Shown: one piece after another, positions 28,030 to 38,234 of the stretch | How the letters are laid out: every line of letters begins with the position of its first letter | How positions within the stretch are numbered: the first letter of the stretch is position 1 | From: Bacillus shivajii | Lineage (GTDB): Bacteria > Bacillota > Bacilli > Bacillales > Salisediminibacteriaceae | Reading direction: 5' to 3' | NCBI RefSeq assembly: GCF_020519665.1 | Contig: NZ_CP084703.1 | Location: forward strand, 496,001-560,000 | DNA length: 64,000 bases | The notes under the pieces: model-generated | What the model was told of the DNA's origin: nothing | The model's database searches: none | What the model saw: only the letters and a program-made list of their open reading frames with translations | Translations under genes and position numbers: made by a program

Positions 28030-29904
28030 TTAATTCATAATCTTACTCATGTCATTTGTGAAAGCGACTGGGTCTTCGAGTGGCAAGCCTTCAATAAGTA
28101 GCGCTTGGTTGTATAGTAAATTTGTATAAAGGTTAAACTTCTCTTTATCGTTTTCAAAGGCTTGCTTTAGTGAATTGAAAATGTCATGACTATGGTTAAT
28201 CTCTAACACTTTATCTGCTTTTACATGTTGGTTTTCTGGCATGTTTTGTAATACTTTTTCCATTTCAATTGTGACTTCACCTTCAGCCGTTAAGCAGACT
28301 GGGTGTGATTTTAGTCGCTTAGAAACGCGGACATCTTTTACTTTTTCTCCAAGAACAGACTTCATTTCTTCAAACAGTTCTTTATGTTCTGTTGTTTCTT
28401 CCTCATTTTTATCGTCGTCTGAATCAAGGCCTAAATCACCACTAGAGACGGATTTGAATTCTTTTTCTTGATAGCTCATTAACATTTTAATCGCGAACTC
28501 ATCAACGTCTTCAGTGAAATAGAGAATTTCATAGCCATTATCTGCAACGAGCTCAGTTTGAGGAAGCTTTTCAATACGATCGTAAGAATCACCAGTTGCA
28601 TAGTAAATGTACTTTTGCTCTTCTGGCATACGTGATACGTACTCTTCTAATGTAACAAGTTTCTTTTCAGTTGAAGAATAGAACATTAGTAGGTCTTGCA
28701 AATCACCTTTATTTTGACCGAAATCACTATAAACGCCATATTTTAACTGACGACCAAATGATTCATAAAACTTCTCGTATTTTTCACGTTCATTTTTAAG
28801 TAGTGATTTTAATTCGTTTTTAATTTTGTTCTTAATGTTTTTCGAAATTGCTTTTAGCTGGCGATCTTGTTGTAAGATTTCACGTGAAATATTTAAAGAA
28901 AGATCTTCTGAGTCAACCATTCCTTTCACGAAGCCGAAATAGTCAGGTAAAAGATCTGAACACTTGTCCATAATTAACACGCCGCTAGAATATAGCTCTA
29001 ACCCTTTTTCGAACTCTTTTGAGTAATAATCAAACGGAATCGTTTCCGGAATGAATAAGATCGCATTGTAGCGGATCGTCCCATCAACATTAATATGAAT
29101 GTGCTTTAGCGGTTTATCGAAACCGTAGCGCTTTTCTTGATAGAAGTTTTCGTAATCTTCGTCTGTTAACTCGCTTTTATTTTTACGCCAAATTGGAACC
29201 ATACTATTTACCGTTTGTTCTTCGATCGTTTCTACTGTTTCTTCAGAATCGTCTTCTTTCGGCTCGTGAACAGTGACATCCATTTTAATTGGATAACGGA
29301 TGAAGTCAGAGTACTTTTTAATAATGTTTTTTAGACGGGACTCTTCTAAAAATTCGTCGTAGTTTTCTTCTTCTTCGTTTTCTTTTAAGTAGATGGTAAT
29401 TGTCGTTCCAATTTCAGCTTTTTCACAAGGCTCGATCGTATAGCCTTCAACACCGTCTGACTCCCAGCGATATGCTTCGTCACTGCCATATGCTTTTGTT
29501 ACAACAGTTACCTTTTCTGCGACCATGAAAGAAGAGTAGAAGCCAACACCAAATTGACCGATAATATCGTGATCGTCTTTCATTTCATTTTCGTTTTTAA
29601 ATGCAAGAGAGCCACTTTTTGCAATCGTTCCTAAGTTTTCCTCAAGCTCGTCCTTTGTCATCCCAATTCCAGTATCGGTAATCGTTAATGTGCGATCATC
29701 TTTGTTTGATGTTACTTTAATATAAAAGTTATCTTGGTCAAAATTGATGGCGTCATCTGTTAGCGCTTTGTAGTACATTTTATCAATTGCGTCACTCGCA
29801 TTAGAGATAATCTCACGCAGAAAAATTTCCTTTTGTGAGTAAATGGAGTTAACCATCATTTCTAAGAGACGTTTAGATTCTGCTTTAAATTCCATTTTCG
29901 GCAT
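28030..29904 (-). CDS. htpG: Molecular chaperone HtpG (Hsp90)
   Basis: HtpG is the bacterial Hsp90 ATP-dependent chaperone. The N-terminal ATPase region has [28 protein letters not shown] and [11 protein letters not shown]; the middle and C-terminal domains follow in normal order. I choose ATG 29904 ([14 protein letters not shown]), 7 bases after AAAGGGG, in line with B. subtilis [14 protein letters not shown]; it gives 624 residues. It is a single-gene unit with promoter, CIRCE operator and terminator. Confidence 0.95.
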   Translation of the reverse strand: MPKMEFKAESKRLLEMMVNSIYSQKEIFLREIISNASDAIDKMYYKALTDDAINFDQDNFYIKVTSNKDDRTLTITDTGIGMTKDELEENLGTIAKSGSLAFKNENEMKDDHDIIGQFGVGFYSSFMVAEKVTVVTKAYGSDEAYRWESDGVEGYTIEPCEKAEIGTTITIYLKENEEEENYDEFLEESRLKNIIKKYSDFIRYPIKMDVTVHEPKEDDSEETVETIEEQTVNSMVPIWRKNKSELTDEDYENFYQEKRYGFDKPLKHIHINVDGTIRYNAILFIPETIPFDYYSKEFEKGLELYSSGVLIMDKCSDLLPDYFGFVKGMVDSEDLSLNISREILQQDRQLKAISKNIKNKIKNELKSLLKNEREKYEKFYESFGRQLKYGVYSDFGQNKGDLQDLLMFYSSTEKKLVTLEEYVSRMPEEQKYIYYATGDSYDRIEKLPQTELVADNGYEILYFTEDVDEFAIKMLMSYQEKEFKSVSSGDLGLDSDDDKNEEETTEHKELFEEMKSVLGEKVKDVRVSKRLKSHPVCLTAEGEVTIEMEKVLQNMPENQHVKADKVLEINHSHDIFNSLKQAFENDKEKFNLYTNLLYNQALLIEGLPLEDPVAFTNDMSKIMN

Positions 29905-29949
29905 CTTCATTACCCCTTTATATGTAAATTATTTGAGACTGAATCGTTT

Positions 29950-29976
29950 TTAGCACTCTAGACCACTGAGTGCTAA
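29950..29976 (-). promoter_or_regulatory. CIRCE operator (HrcA site) upstream of htpG
   Basis: TTAGCACTC-N9-GAGTGCTAA is a perfect CIRCE. It lies between the -10 box and the htpG start, where HrcA would block transcription until heat shock. B. subtilis htpG is not known to be under HrcA control. Confidence 0.93.
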
Positions 29977-29986
29977 TTCAATTGTT

Positions 29987-30014
29987 ATTTTACTGATTTC
30001 CTGTTTATTGTCAA
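29987..30014 (-). promoter_or_regulatory. Sigma-A promoter of htpG
   Basis: On the minus strand TTGACA (30014-30009) and TAAAAT (29992-29987) have a 16-base spacer. The CIRCE begins 10 bases after the -10 box. Confidence 0.8.
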
Positions 30015-30137
30015 TATCCTTGAAAAAATTTGTAGTTAAACAGGCGGGCTCGCTAGTGAATGAGGACAATCGCAAGTAAACGGAGAAAGTCGCAATTAAA
30101 TCAGGAAAATGTAGAACAAATCACGCAGAGTGACGAA

Positions 30138-30166
30138 CAAAAAAGAGCCAGGGCATACCTGGCTCA
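30138..30166 (-). terminator. Terminator of the ABC-F gene
   Basis: GAGCCAGG at 30145-30152 pairs with CCTGGCTC at 30158-30165; on the minus strand it is followed by TTTTTTGTT. Confidence 0.82.
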
Positions 30167-30174
30167 ACACGTAA

Positions 30175-32112
30175 TTATTCTTCTTCGAGTTGTAGTTCTT
30201 CCCATTCTTCCATATGTGCTTCGACTTTTTGCTTTGTCTTTTCAATGTTTTCGTTTAACTGTAATGATTTTTCGTGGTCTTGATAAACGTCAGGGTTGCA
30301 TAATTCTTCTTCCCATTCGGCAATGTTCATTTCAGCTTCTTCAATCATTTTTTCGAGATCTTCAATTTTACGCTGTCGTTGGCGGGCTTTTTTCTTCAGC
30401 TCTTTTTCTCGTTCGTAATCTTGCTTCGATTGTTTTTCACTATCTTCGTTAGGTGAACTTTGACTGTTTTGAAGTTGTTTACTAGCTTCAAGCTCTGCCC
30501 ATTCGGCTTGTTCGAGCTTTTTATTTATATAGTAATCATAGTCCCCTAAATAGTTTGTAATCCTATCACTAGAGAGTTCGACGACCCGTGTTGCCATACG
30601 ATTAACAAAATAACGGTCATGTGAAACGAAAAGGAGCGTTCCTGGATAATCAATTAAGGCATTTTCTAACACTTCTTTACTGTCTAGATCTAAATGGTTT
30701 GTCGGCTCGTCCAAAATGAGCATGTTTGCATTTTGCATCATTAACTTGGCAAGTGCTAGACGAGATTTTTCTCCACCACTTAAGTCTGAAACAATTTTAA
30801 GAACATCATCGCCACTAAATAAGAAATTTCCGAGAACTGTGCGGATCTCCTTTTCAGGCGTTTGCGGGTATTCATCCCATAGCTCTTGTAGGACCGTTTT
30901 ATTAGAGGTAAGTTCTGTCTGTTCTTGATCGTAGTAACCGATCTTTACGTTACTGCCGTATTGAATTTGCCCGGTGATCGGTTTTATTTTGTCGGCGATC
31001 GCTTTAATGAGTGTTGATTTTCCGATTCCATTAGGTCCAATTAATGCAACACTTTCACCACGTTCAAGTTTTAATTCAATGTTTGTTGCTAATGGTTCGC
31101 CATCATAACCGATTGTTACGTTTTGCAGTGTTAACACATCATTTCCACTTTGTCGGTCTATATCAAATTGGAAATTTGCAGATTTATCATCATCTTTTGG
31201 TCTTGTCATCAGCTCCATTCGTTCAAGCTGTTTACGACGGCTTTTGGCACGATTACTTGTTGAAGCACGAGCAATGTTTCTCTGGACGAAGTCTTCCAAC
31301 TTTTTCACTTCACCTTGTTGTTTTTCATACATTTTCATTTCAAGCTCGAGGCGTTTTGCTTTTTCCTCTAAGTACGCACTGTAGTTTCCGGTGAACTTCA
31401 CTGTTGAATGAAAGGTTAGCTCGTATACATAATCTACGATTCGATCGAGAAAGTATCGGTCGTGCGAGACAACGAGTATTGCTCCGGGATAGCCAGCTAA
31501 ATAGTTTTCTAACCAAGTGAGTGTATCTATGTCTAGGTGGTTTGTCGGTTCGTCTAAAATTAAAAGGTCTGGCTTCGTTAATAACAATTTGCCTAAAGAG
31601 AGTCTTGTTTTTTGACCACCACTTAAACTGGATATCGGTGTATCGTAATCAAAATCAGAGAAGTTTAACCCAGATAAAATACTGCGAATGTCGGCTTCAT
31701 ATTGGTAACCGCCTTGATCTTTAAAGTCTTGTTGTAATTGATCATATTCTTGCAATACTTTTTCATAGTTTGGTGCACTTGGGTTGCTCATTTTTTCTTC
31801 TAATTCTCGTAAATGTTTCTCCATTTGTTTTAAATGGGTGAAAACAGACATCATTTCATCCCAAATTGAGCGGTTCGTATTTAAGCCACTATGTTGGGCT
31901 AAATAACCGATTTCAACGTTTTTAGGGATAATAATATCTCCAGAGTCATGAGATAGTTCTCCTGATATAATTTTTAACAATGTTGACTTGCCTGCGCCAT
32001 TTCGACCGACAAGAGCAATTCGTTCACGACTTTGGACTTCAAGTTTTACATTGGATAATATTGTTTCAGCCCCAAAGGACTTTGTTATTTGTACACATTG
32101 TAATAAAATCAT
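30175..32112 (-). CDS. ydiF: ABC-F family ATPase (YdiF homologue)
   Basis: The 645-residue protein has two ABC domains and no membrane segment, the plan of ABC-F translation factors. Walker A motifs are GRNGAGKSTL and GPNGIGKSTL; signatures LSGGQKTRL and LSGGEKSRL; Walker B LLILDEPTNHLD and MLILDEPTNHLD. The linker (about 240-300) is rich in charged residues, and a C-terminal coiled coil spans about 555-640. Family members act on ribosomes, some giving antibiotic resistance; this one is probably the housekeeping type because its position next to tsaD, moaC and rex is as in B. subtilis. Confidence 0.92.
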   Translation of the reverse strand: MILLQCVQITKSFGAETILSNVKLEVQSRERIALVGRNGAGKSTLLKIISGELSHDSGDIIIPKNVEIGYLAQHSGLNTNRSIWDEMMSVFTHLKQMEKHLRELEEKMSNPSAPNYEKVLQEYDQLQQDFKDQGGYQYEADIRSILSGLNFSDFDYDTPISSLSGGQKTRLSLGKLLLTKPDLLILDEPTNHLDIDTLTWLENYLAGYPGAILVVSHDRYFLDRIVDYVYELTFHSTVKFTGNYSAYLEEKAKRLELEMKMYEKQQGEVKKLEDFVQRNIARASTSNRAKSRRKQLERMELMTRPKDDDKSANFQFDIDRQSGNDVLTLQNVTIGYDGEPLATNIELKLERGESVALIGPNGIGKSTLIKAIADKIKPITGQIQYGSNVKIGYYDQEQTELTSNKTVLQELWDEYPQTPEKEIRTVLGNFLFSGDDVLKIVSDLSGGEKSRLALAKLMMQNANMLILDEPTNHLDLDSKEVLENALIDYPGTLLFVSHDRYFVNRMATRVVELSSDRITNYLGDYDYYINKKLEQAEWAELEASKQLQNSQSSPNEDSEKQSKQDYEREKELKKKARQRQRKIEDLEKMIEEAEMNIAEWEEELCNPDVYQDHEKSLQLNENIEKTKQKVEAHMEEWEELQLEEE

Positions 32113-32289
32113 ATTATTTCATCCTCACCACATCATTGGGTCATTACAAAATAAGTGTACATGACTGTTACGCAAAGTGGCAACATTTGTAGTAAAGTGG
32201 AACATGAATTCTTGCTAATCTAGAGAAGGATTGTGCAGTTTGTCCAACTATGGTGTACAATAGACGAAGAGACAAAAGGAGGGGCACCG

Positions 32290-32769
32290 ATGGGTTCGTT
32301 TACACATTTTAATGACCAAGGTCGAGCAAAAATGGTCGATATTTCTGACAAACAAGAAACGGTTCGCACAGCTGTGGCGAAAAGCAGTGTCCAAGTGACA
32401 AAAGATATTTACGAGGGCATTACTGCAGGAACGATGAAAAAAGGTGACGTTCTTTCCGTTGCACAAGTAGCAGGAGTAATGGCGGCCAAAAATACATCGC
32501 AATGGATTCCAATGTGTCATCCATTATCACTCTCAGGTGTGGATATTCATTTTGACTGGGAAGTAAGTGAAGAAACATACATTCTTCTTATTGAAGTTGG
32601 TGTGAAGACGAAAGGGAGCACAGGAGTAGAGATGGAGGCGTTAACAGCTGCATCAGCAACAGCACTTACAGTTTATGATATGTGTAAAGCTATAGATAAA
32701 GGAATGGTCATTGGCGAGACTTTCTTGCAGGAGAAAACCGGCGGAAAGAGCGGCGACTACAAGAGATAA
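32290..32769 (+). CDS. moaC: Cyclic pyranopterin monophosphate synthase MoaC
   Basis: MoaC acts in the first step of molybdenum cofactor synthesis together with MoaA. Conserved blocks are [42 protein letters not shown] and [14 protein letters not shown] 32290 has AAAGGAGGGG at 32276-32285; the residues before it are not conserved. It gives 159 residues, the family length. It is divergent from the ABC-F gene and precedes rex, as in B. subtilis. Confidence 0.94.
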   Translation: MGSFTHFNDQGRAKMVDISDKQETVRTAVAKSSVQVTKDIYEGITAGTMKKGDVLSVAQVAGVMAAKNTSQWIPMCHPLSLSGVDIHFDWEVSEETYILLIEVGVKTKGSTGVEMEALTAASATALTVYDMCKAIDKGMVIGETFLQEKTGGKSGDYKR

Positions 32770-32811
32770 AAGAGCGATTGAACCAATTCATGATGGTGGG
32801 AGGCGAAAAAA

Positions 32812-33447
32812 ATGGATATCGATCAAACAAAAATACCGCAAGCAACTGCAAAAAGGCTGCCGTTATATTATCGTTTTTTAGAAAGCTTGCAAGCATCAGG
32901 GAAAAATCGTGTATCTTCAACAGAGTTAAGTGAAGCAGTAAAAGTCGATTCAGCGACGATTCGAAGGGATTTCTCCTATTTCGGCGCGCTAGGAAAGAAA
33001 GGGTATGGTTACAACGTCAATTATTTATTAACCTTTTTTAGAAAAACATTAGATCAAGATGAAATAAGAAAGGTTATTTTAGTAGGTGTCGGTAACTTAG
33101 GGACTGCCTTATTAAATTACAACTTTACGAAAAGTAACAATATGAGAATTGAGATGGCATTTGATGTTGATGAAAGCAAGGTCGGTCAAAAAATTGGAAG
33201 CGTTCCCATTTATCATTTAGATGAAGTAAAAGAACGCATAGCTGGTGAAGCAGAAGTGGCAATGTTAACTGTCCCTTCAGCAGCAGCGCAAGGGATTGCT
33301 GATCAGTTAGTAGATGCTGGAATTAAAGGGATCTTAAACTTTACACCAGCAAGGTTATCTGTACCAGACAACGTCCGAGTTCATCATATTGATTTATCTG
33401 TAGAACTTCAATCCCTTATCTACTTCTTGAAACATTATCCAATGTAA
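32812..33447 (+). CDS. rex: Redox-sensing transcriptional repressor Rex
   Basis: Rex senses the NADH/NAD+ ratio and represses fermentation and respiration genes. The N-terminal winged helix shows [15 protein letters not shown], and the Rossmann fold has [14 protein letters not shown] 32812 follows GGGAGGCG. The 211 residues fit. In B. subtilis rex is followed by tatAY-tatCY; these are absent here and an MFS gene follows after a 240-base gap in which I recognised nothing. Confidence 0.95.
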   Translation: MDIDQTKIPQATAKRLPLYYRFLESLQASGKNRVSSTELSEAVKVDSATIRRDFSYFGALGKKGYGYNVNYLLTFFRKTLDQDEIRKVILVGVGNLGTALLNYNFTKSNNMRIEMAFDVDESKVGQKIGSVPIYHLDEVKERIAGEAEVAMLTVPSAAAQGIADQLVDAGIKGILNFTPARLSVPDNVRVHHIDLSVELQSLIYFLKHYPM

Positions 33448-33688
33448 TGAAACGGTTGATACCCTTTCATTGTTGGAAAACGGAACAAAAACGATATATA
33501 AGTGTCATCACTTAGACAAGCTGTGGGAGAAATGTACCTGCAGCTTTTTGTATAGGAAGAACTTGTTTTTGATTTCCAAAAAAGTCCTAAATTCTATCAT
33601 GAAATCATACACATGTTTTGGTATAGTAGAATTATATATTTCGAGAATCGAACATTTTGGCTAACTAATAAGGGAATCAGGTGAAAAC

Positions 33689-35125
33689 ATGAGTAAAATT
33701 CCACATAAATGGCTCGTATTAATTTCTGTGTTACTTGGTACATTTACAGTCATTTTAAATAACAGTATGTTAAATCCAGCTGTTCCACATATCATGGAGG
33801 TTTTTGATGCCGATGCTGTTTCGGCTGGTTGGGTAATTACGATCTTCATGGTAACCATGGGGATTACGATGCCACTTACAGGTTTTTTAAGTGATAAGTT
33901 CGGAAAGAAGGAAATGTATTTGTTTGGCGTTTCCCTCTTCTTATTAGGGTCTCTATTAGGGTCGTTTTCATGGAATCTATCATCACTCATTTTTTTCCGT
34001 GGGCTTCAAGGAGTCGGTGGCGGATTTATTATGCCCCTTTCCATGGTGTTCATTTTCCAAGTGTTCCCGAAAAAAGAACGAGGGATGGCGACTGGGATTT
34101 GGGGAATTGCAGCGATGATGGCACCAACGATTGGACCTACATTAGGTGGTTTCATTATTGAACTTGGTACATGGCAATGGTTATTCTTATGTAATATACC
34201 GACAGGTCTTTTAGGATTAACCTTTTCAATGCTTTATCTAAAGCGAACGAAGCGAGCAGACAATTTGAAGTTTGACCGAAGCGGGTTTGTCACAGTGACC
34301 CTTGGAGTTGGGGCGATCTTACTTGCTTTAGGGCGAATTAGTGAACTCGCGCATTTATATGACCCACTGAATATATCGTTATTGATCATCGGGGCTATTG
34401 CATTGTATTTCTTTGTGAAAATCGAAAACAAAACAGAACAACCTTTACTAGATCTATCGATATTTAAAATTAAAGCTTACGCATACAGTGTTTGGGTCGC
34501 AATTATTAGTTCAATTAGTTTGTTTGGTGGAATTTTTCTCATCCCACTGCTTGTACAAAATGTGTATGGTTACGGAGCCATTATGACAGGTCTTGTCTTT
34601 TTACCAGCAGCTTTACTCGCAGGAATATTTATGACGGTAGGTGGGAGAATCCTTGATAAAAAAGGACCTTCACTTGTCGTAACAAGTGGTCTTATTTTTT
34701 CAACGGTTGGAACGCTTTTATTCGGTTTTATCGACTTACAAACGGCGATTTGGGTATTGTTTGTACTTAACGCCATAAGAGGTATAGGGATGGGCCTTAG
34801 TACAATGCCAGCAACAACTACCGGAATGAATGCGATTCCTGAGAAGTTCATATCACGCGGATCTGCGATGAATAATGTATTAAGGCAAATGAGTTCGGCT
34901 TTAGGTATTGTGTTTATATCCGTTTACTTTGAGGTTCGTAGAGCTCAAGTTATGGCAGCAAATGGTATGACGCTTGAAGAAGCAAGCATTCAGGCAATTA
35001 CAGAAGGGTTTTTAGTCATTGCAGTACTAACACTAATCTCTATTCCAGCAGGGTTATTACTAGGTAAGGAATATAAGAAGCAACAAAAAGAGGAAGAAAT
35101 GAAAGCGAAAGTAGTAAATGAATAA
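33689..35125 (+). CDS. MFS drug exporter, DHA2 (EmrB/QacA) family
   Basis: The 478-residue protein is a proton-coupled multidrug exporter by family. It shows the start LNNSMLNPAVPHI, motif A GFLSDKFGKKEMY, motif C-like GIAAMMAPTIGPTLGG and about fourteen hydrophobic segments. ATG 33689 has AGGTGA upstream. It stands alone between rex and a bidirectional terminator. The substrate cannot be told from sequence. Confidence 0.88.
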   Translation: MSKIPHKWLVLISVLLGTFTVILNNSMLNPAVPHIMEVFDADAVSAGWVITIFMVTMGITMPLTGFLSDKFGKKEMYLFGVSLFLLGSLLGSFSWNLSSLIFFRGLQGVGGGFIMPLSMVFIFQVFPKKERGMATGIWGIAAMMAPTIGPTLGGFIIELGTWQWLFLCNIPTGLLGLTFSMLYLKRTKRADNLKFDRSGFVTVTLGVGAILLALGRISELAHLYDPLNISLLIIGAIALYFFVKIENKTEQPLLDLSIFKIKAYAYSVWVAIISSISLFGGIFLIPLLVQNVYGYGAIMTGLVFLPAALLAGIFMTVGGRILDKKGPSLVVTSGLIFSTVGTLLFGFIDLQTAIWVLFVLNAIRGIGMGLSTMPATTTGMNAIPEKFISRGSAMNNVLRQMSSALGIVFISVYFEVRRAQVMAANGMTLEEASIQAITEGFLVIAVLTLISIPAGLLLGKEYKKQQKEEEMKAKVVNE

Positions 35126-35166
35126 AAGGATAGGGCGTCAAAGTTGTTAATTTGTTTACTAGTGAT

Positions 35167-35204
35167 AAAAGAAGAGGCTGACGAAATTGTCAGCCTCTTC
35201 TTTT
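35167..35204. terminator. Bidirectional terminator
   Basis: AAAAGAAGAGGCTGAC at 35167-35182 pairs perfectly with GTCAGCCTCTTCTTTT at 35189-35204, serving the MFS gene and the convergent transporter genes. Confidence 0.92.
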
Positions 35205-35207
35205 ACG

Positions 35208-35891
35208 TTAATAAGCATCATATTTTTCAAAGCGCTTTTCTAAATAGTTTTGTAGAACAGTCATCACCGAACAGATCCCCCAATAAATGAGGGCAACCAA
35301 AATAAACATCGTCATATAGTCCATTTCTCGCCCAGCAACGATCCGAGACATTTGGAAAATTTCCGGTACGGTAATCATTGCCGCAAGTGATGAGGCTTTG
35401 ATTAAATCGAGCATCACATTTGAAAGCGGGGGGACTGCGATACGAAACCCTTGTGGCAAAACGACTTTTCGCATTGTCATCCAATAAGATAACCCGAGTG
35501 ATCTCGCTGCTTCCCATTGTCCTTTTGGAACAGCTGCGATCGCAGAACGGTTAATTTCAGCCATATATGCAGCACTATTTAAACTAAAACCTATGATCGC
35601 TGCGGTAACTGCATTAAACTGAATCCCGATGTAAGGAAAGCCGAAATAGAGTAAAAATAGGATGATTAGGATTGGTACACCGCGCATAAACGAGATGTAT
35701 GTTCTAGCAGGCCAGCGAAGCCACGCTCTAGAGGAAGAGCGTGCGATCGCTAAAAATAAACTAATGACTAGTCCTATGGCCAAACTGACGAGAGAGATAA
35801 AAAGCGTGTACCAAATGCCTTGCATGACATACGGGAAGGATTCAATTGCTAATTGTGGATCGAAAATGTATTCCCATTGTATCTCTCTCAT
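35208..35891 (-). CDS. Polar amino-acid ABC transporter permease
   Basis: The 227-residue protein is a HisM/GlnP-type permease. It has about five membrane segments and the cytoplasmic EAA loop EAARSLGLSYWMTMRKVVLPQ that contacts the ATPase. It starts with ATG at 35891, 15 bases after the stop of the binding-protein gene, so the two form an operon. No ATP-binding subunit is encoded next to them; a shared ATPase elsewhere must be used, or the system is incomplete. Confidence 0.9.
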   Translation of the reverse strand: MREIQWEYIFDPQLAIESFPYVMQGIWYTLFISLVSLAIGLVISLFLAIARSSSRAWLRWPARTYISFMRGVPILIILFLLYFGFPYIGIQFNAVTAAIIGFSLNSAAYMAEINRSAIAAVPKGQWEAARSLGLSYWMTMRKVVLPQGFRIAVPPLSNVMLDLIKASSLAAMITVPEIFQMSRIVAGREMDYMTMFILVALIYWGICSVMTVLQNYLEKRFEKYDAY

Positions 35892-35906
35892 AAAGATTCT
35901 CCTTTA

Positions 35907-36758
35907 TTATTCGTCAGCAAAGTCAATTTCCGGCTCTTGTGATACATCTTGCCCGCCGAAAAATTGCTCGGATAGTTCTGTAATTGTTCCATCTTCAAGC
36001 ATTTCATTAATGACACGGTTTAAGTTTTCTTGTAGTACAACATGATCTTTTTTCATAATCATTGCTTGGTTATTAGGATGGAAAAATAGATCAGGGTGAA
36101 TAACAACATCAATTTCAGGTAAAGCTTCGATCGCTAGTGATTGTAAATAATAATCGTTCATGACAACATCAAGACGACCATTTTCGATGTCACGTAAATA
36201 TGTGTCGTTTGTGACATTTTCATACGTAACTCCTTCAGCACCATGCTCTTCTGCAATCTGCATATAAATCGTTGTTGCTGCACCACCATGACGCTTCCCT
36301 TCAAGGTCTTCTAATGTTTCGATTCCAGAGTGATCATCTGGGCGAACGATCATCGACCCATAAGAGAACTTATAAGGATCTGTAAATAGGAAGTCTTCTT
36401 CTCGGCGTTCATTAATATCAATATCATTTACTGCAAAGTCAACTTGACCACTGTTAATAGACGTTAGCATCCCGTCAAAACCCATTTCGGTAAACTCAAC
36501 ATCAAGGTCTAAGCGCTGAGCCGCTTCACGAGTGATTTCAACTTCGAATCCAGTTAAGCCTTCTTCATCTGAATGAAACGAAGTAGGGTAGAGCGTTCCA
36601 GACGTAGCAACGTTTAACACGCCACGTTCTTGTATTTCATCCCACTGGGACGTTTCAGCACTTTCATCAGTATCCTCGCCACATCCAGCTAAAACGAATG
36701 ATACTGGTAAGATTGCAAGGATAGACACTTTACGGAATTTCTTTAAAAATTGTTTCAT
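35907..36758 (-). CDS. Amino-acid ABC transporter substrate-binding lipoprotein
   Basis: This is a family 3 solute-binding protein (SBP_bac_3) of 283 residues. The signal peptide ends with the lipobox VLAGC, so the protein is anchored by a lipid at the cysteine. Typical features are GVLNVATSG, GLTGFEVEITREAAQRL and MLTSINSGQVDFAVNDI. I choose ATG 36758 because AGGAGGAAC is just upstream; the longer frame to 36830 adds an unlikely extension. Its ligand is probably a polar amino acid such as glutamine or cystine. Confidence 0.9.
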   Translation of the reverse strand: MKQFLKKFRKVSILAILPVSFVLAGCGEDTDESAETSQWDEIQERGVLNVATSGTLYPTSFHSDEEGLTGFEVEITREAAQRLDLDVEFTEMGFDGMLTSINSGQVDFAVNDIDINERREEDFLFTDPYKFSYGSMIVRPDDHSGIETLEDLEGKRHGGAATTIYMQIAEEHGAEGVTYENVTNDTYLRDIENGRLDVVMNDYYLQSLAIEALPEIDVVIHPDLFFHPNNQAMIMKKDHVVLQENLNRVINEMLEDGTITELSEQFFGGQDVSQEPEIDFADE

Positions 36759-36890
36759 TATGTTCCTCCTAGATAGTAAGAATTCATGTTGTGCAATAAA
36801 AACATAGCACGTAATGATTGAGATAAGCAACGCTCATATTCTAGAAACTAAGAAGTAAAAATCTTTTGTAAATAAGGGAAGGGTAAAAAA

Positions 36891-36932
36891 AGTGCCAGGA
36901 ACCTGGTAATCATTTTCCAGGTGCCTGGCACT
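36891..36932 (-). terminator. Terminator of ydiL-ydiK, a palindromic repeat
   Basis: AGTGCCAGGAACCTGG at 36891-36906 pairs with CCAGGTGCCTGGCACT at 36917-36932 with a single mismatch; on the minus strand TTTTTTTACC follows. Each arm is itself nearly palindromic, a form common in bacillary dispersed palindromes. Confidence 0.75.
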
Positions 36933-36939
36933 CAGTATA

Positions 36940-37140
36940 TTATTTCTTTTCTTGTTGTTGTTTCTTTGCGATGCCAAAAAATCGAAAGGCAATCATATAG
37001 TCAATTGCTGCAACTGCCATTAGGATAATTGTAAAAGCGTCCCAGCCTTCAGTTCGGTTATTTTGCTGGATGGCAAAAATAACAAAAAGAGTAGCAATGA
37101 AAAAGTATAAATATCCAGTAAATCGCGGGTTTTTTCCCAT
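36940..37140 (-). CDS. ydiK: Small membrane protein YdiK (DUF4305 type)
   Basis: The 66-residue protein has two membrane segments (about 7-25 and 33-55) and a lysine-rich tail. Length and position between groES and ydiL match B. subtilis YdiK. The start ATG directly overlaps the last base of ydiL, so both are cotranscribed. Function unknown. Confidence 0.8.
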   Translation of the reverse strand: MGKNPRFTGYLYFFIATLFVIFAIQQNNRTEGWDAFTIILMAVAAIDYMIAFRFFGIAKKQQQEKK

Positions 37141-37862
37141 TAAAATAATCCTCCAATAATCATTTGCATTTGTTCGTATTGATCAACGATACGTTGGATC
37201 TGTTCACCGAAAACGACTTGAATTAACATAACAAAAGAGTTAATTCCTACGTGAGCGATAATTGGTACAATAATTCGTTTCGTTTTCCAATAAAGGTAAG
37301 CAAAGACAACACCCATTGCTAAATAAACGAGTAAATGTTCAAAATCCCAATGAACGATAGCGAAGATAAAGCCACTTAATAATGCAGAAATCCAAAAACC
37401 AAATCGTTTATACAAGCTTCCGAAAATAACCATCCGGAAGACAATTTCCTCCATGACTGGAACTAAAACTGCTACAACAATCATTAACCATGGAACAGCA
37501 TTAGCCATATCAACTATTTGTTGTGTGTTTTCTGATCCTGGTTCAATATCAAGAACGAGCATTTCAATTAATGCCGCAACATACTGAGCAGCAAAAGCCA
37601 TAAATATACCAAGGATAGACCATAAGATTGTTGTACTAATATCTGCTTTGTCGCGCATAAAATGTTCATCTGGTCTGGACGTCACTGTTAAATAGACGAT
37701 AACCACAAACCCAATGGAAAACGTAATTAATAAAGCCATTCCGAACAGTTCTTCTGTAGATCCGGAAAAACCTGTACTAAGTAATATCGGGATCGTTACA
37801 AGCGAAGTAGCAAGTTGCATAACAACGAACGCTATAAGTATGAGCCAATATCGTTTTGTCAA
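37140..37862 (-). CDS. ydiL: CPBP-family intramembrane protease YdiL
   Basis: This is a CAAX protease/bacteriocin-processing-type membrane protein of 240 residues with about seven to eight membrane segments. Catalytic motif 1 is EEIVFR (PVMEEIVFRMVIFG), followed by FAIVHWDFEH and, later, IAHVGINSF with conserved histidines and asparagine. TTG 37862 is chosen because AAAGGAGA at 37871-37878 lies 8 bases upstream and the following TKRYWLILIAF aligns with the B. subtilis start. The substrate is unknown. Confidence 0.87.
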   Translation of the reverse strand: MTKRYWLILIAFVVMQLATSLVTIPILLSTGFSGSTEELFGMALLITFSIGFVVIVYLTVTSRPDEHFMRDKADISTTILWSILGIFMAFAAQYVAALIEMLVLDIEPGSENTQQIVDMANAVPWLMIVVAVLVPVMEEIVFRMVIFGSLYKRFGFWISALLSGFIFAIVHWDFEHLLVYLAMGVVFAYLYWKTKRIIVPIIAHVGINSFVMLIQVVFGEQIQRIVDQYEQMQMIIGGLF

Positions 37863-38168
37863 CGTACATATCTCCTTTATAAAAAAATAAAATGAGAATT
37901 CATCATGTTGCATATAGTTAACCGACGAACGTATGACGTTTATATACAATCATTGAAGTCTTCTTAATTGAACAACTAAACTTTATTGTACCATAATATA
38001 CTCATGTTGTAAGAATAGAAGAATCGCTTGATCGGCCAATAATAGTATGTATATTTTTTCCTGCGAAGGTTGATAGTAGAAGAGGGATTGTTAACTCCTT
38101 TGTTAGTATATAGCAAGAAACGTTACAAGATATGATTTATTTTTCATGATTTTTTCTAGGCAAAAGGG

Positions 38169-38197
38169 TTGCAAAAAAATCTATGTTTGATTATTAT
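38169..38197 (+). promoter_or_regulatory. Sigma-A promoter of groESL
   Basis: TTGCAA at 38169-38174 and TATTAT at 38192-38197 have a 17-base spacer; a perfect TATAAT overlaps at 38195-38200. Confidence 0.65.
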
Positions 38198-38207
38198 AAT
38201 AATTGTG

Positions 38208-38234
38208 TTAGCACTCATCAATCTCGAGTGCTAA
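38208..38234 (+). promoter_or_regulatory. CIRCE operator of groESL
   Basis: TTAGCACTC-N9-GAGTGCTAA is a perfect HrcA binding site directly behind the promoter, the classical control of groESL. Confidence 0.97.

Noticed and set aside
30060-30452. 130-codon plus-strand frame
   Set aside because: It runs antisense to the well-supported ABC-F gene and through its terminator.
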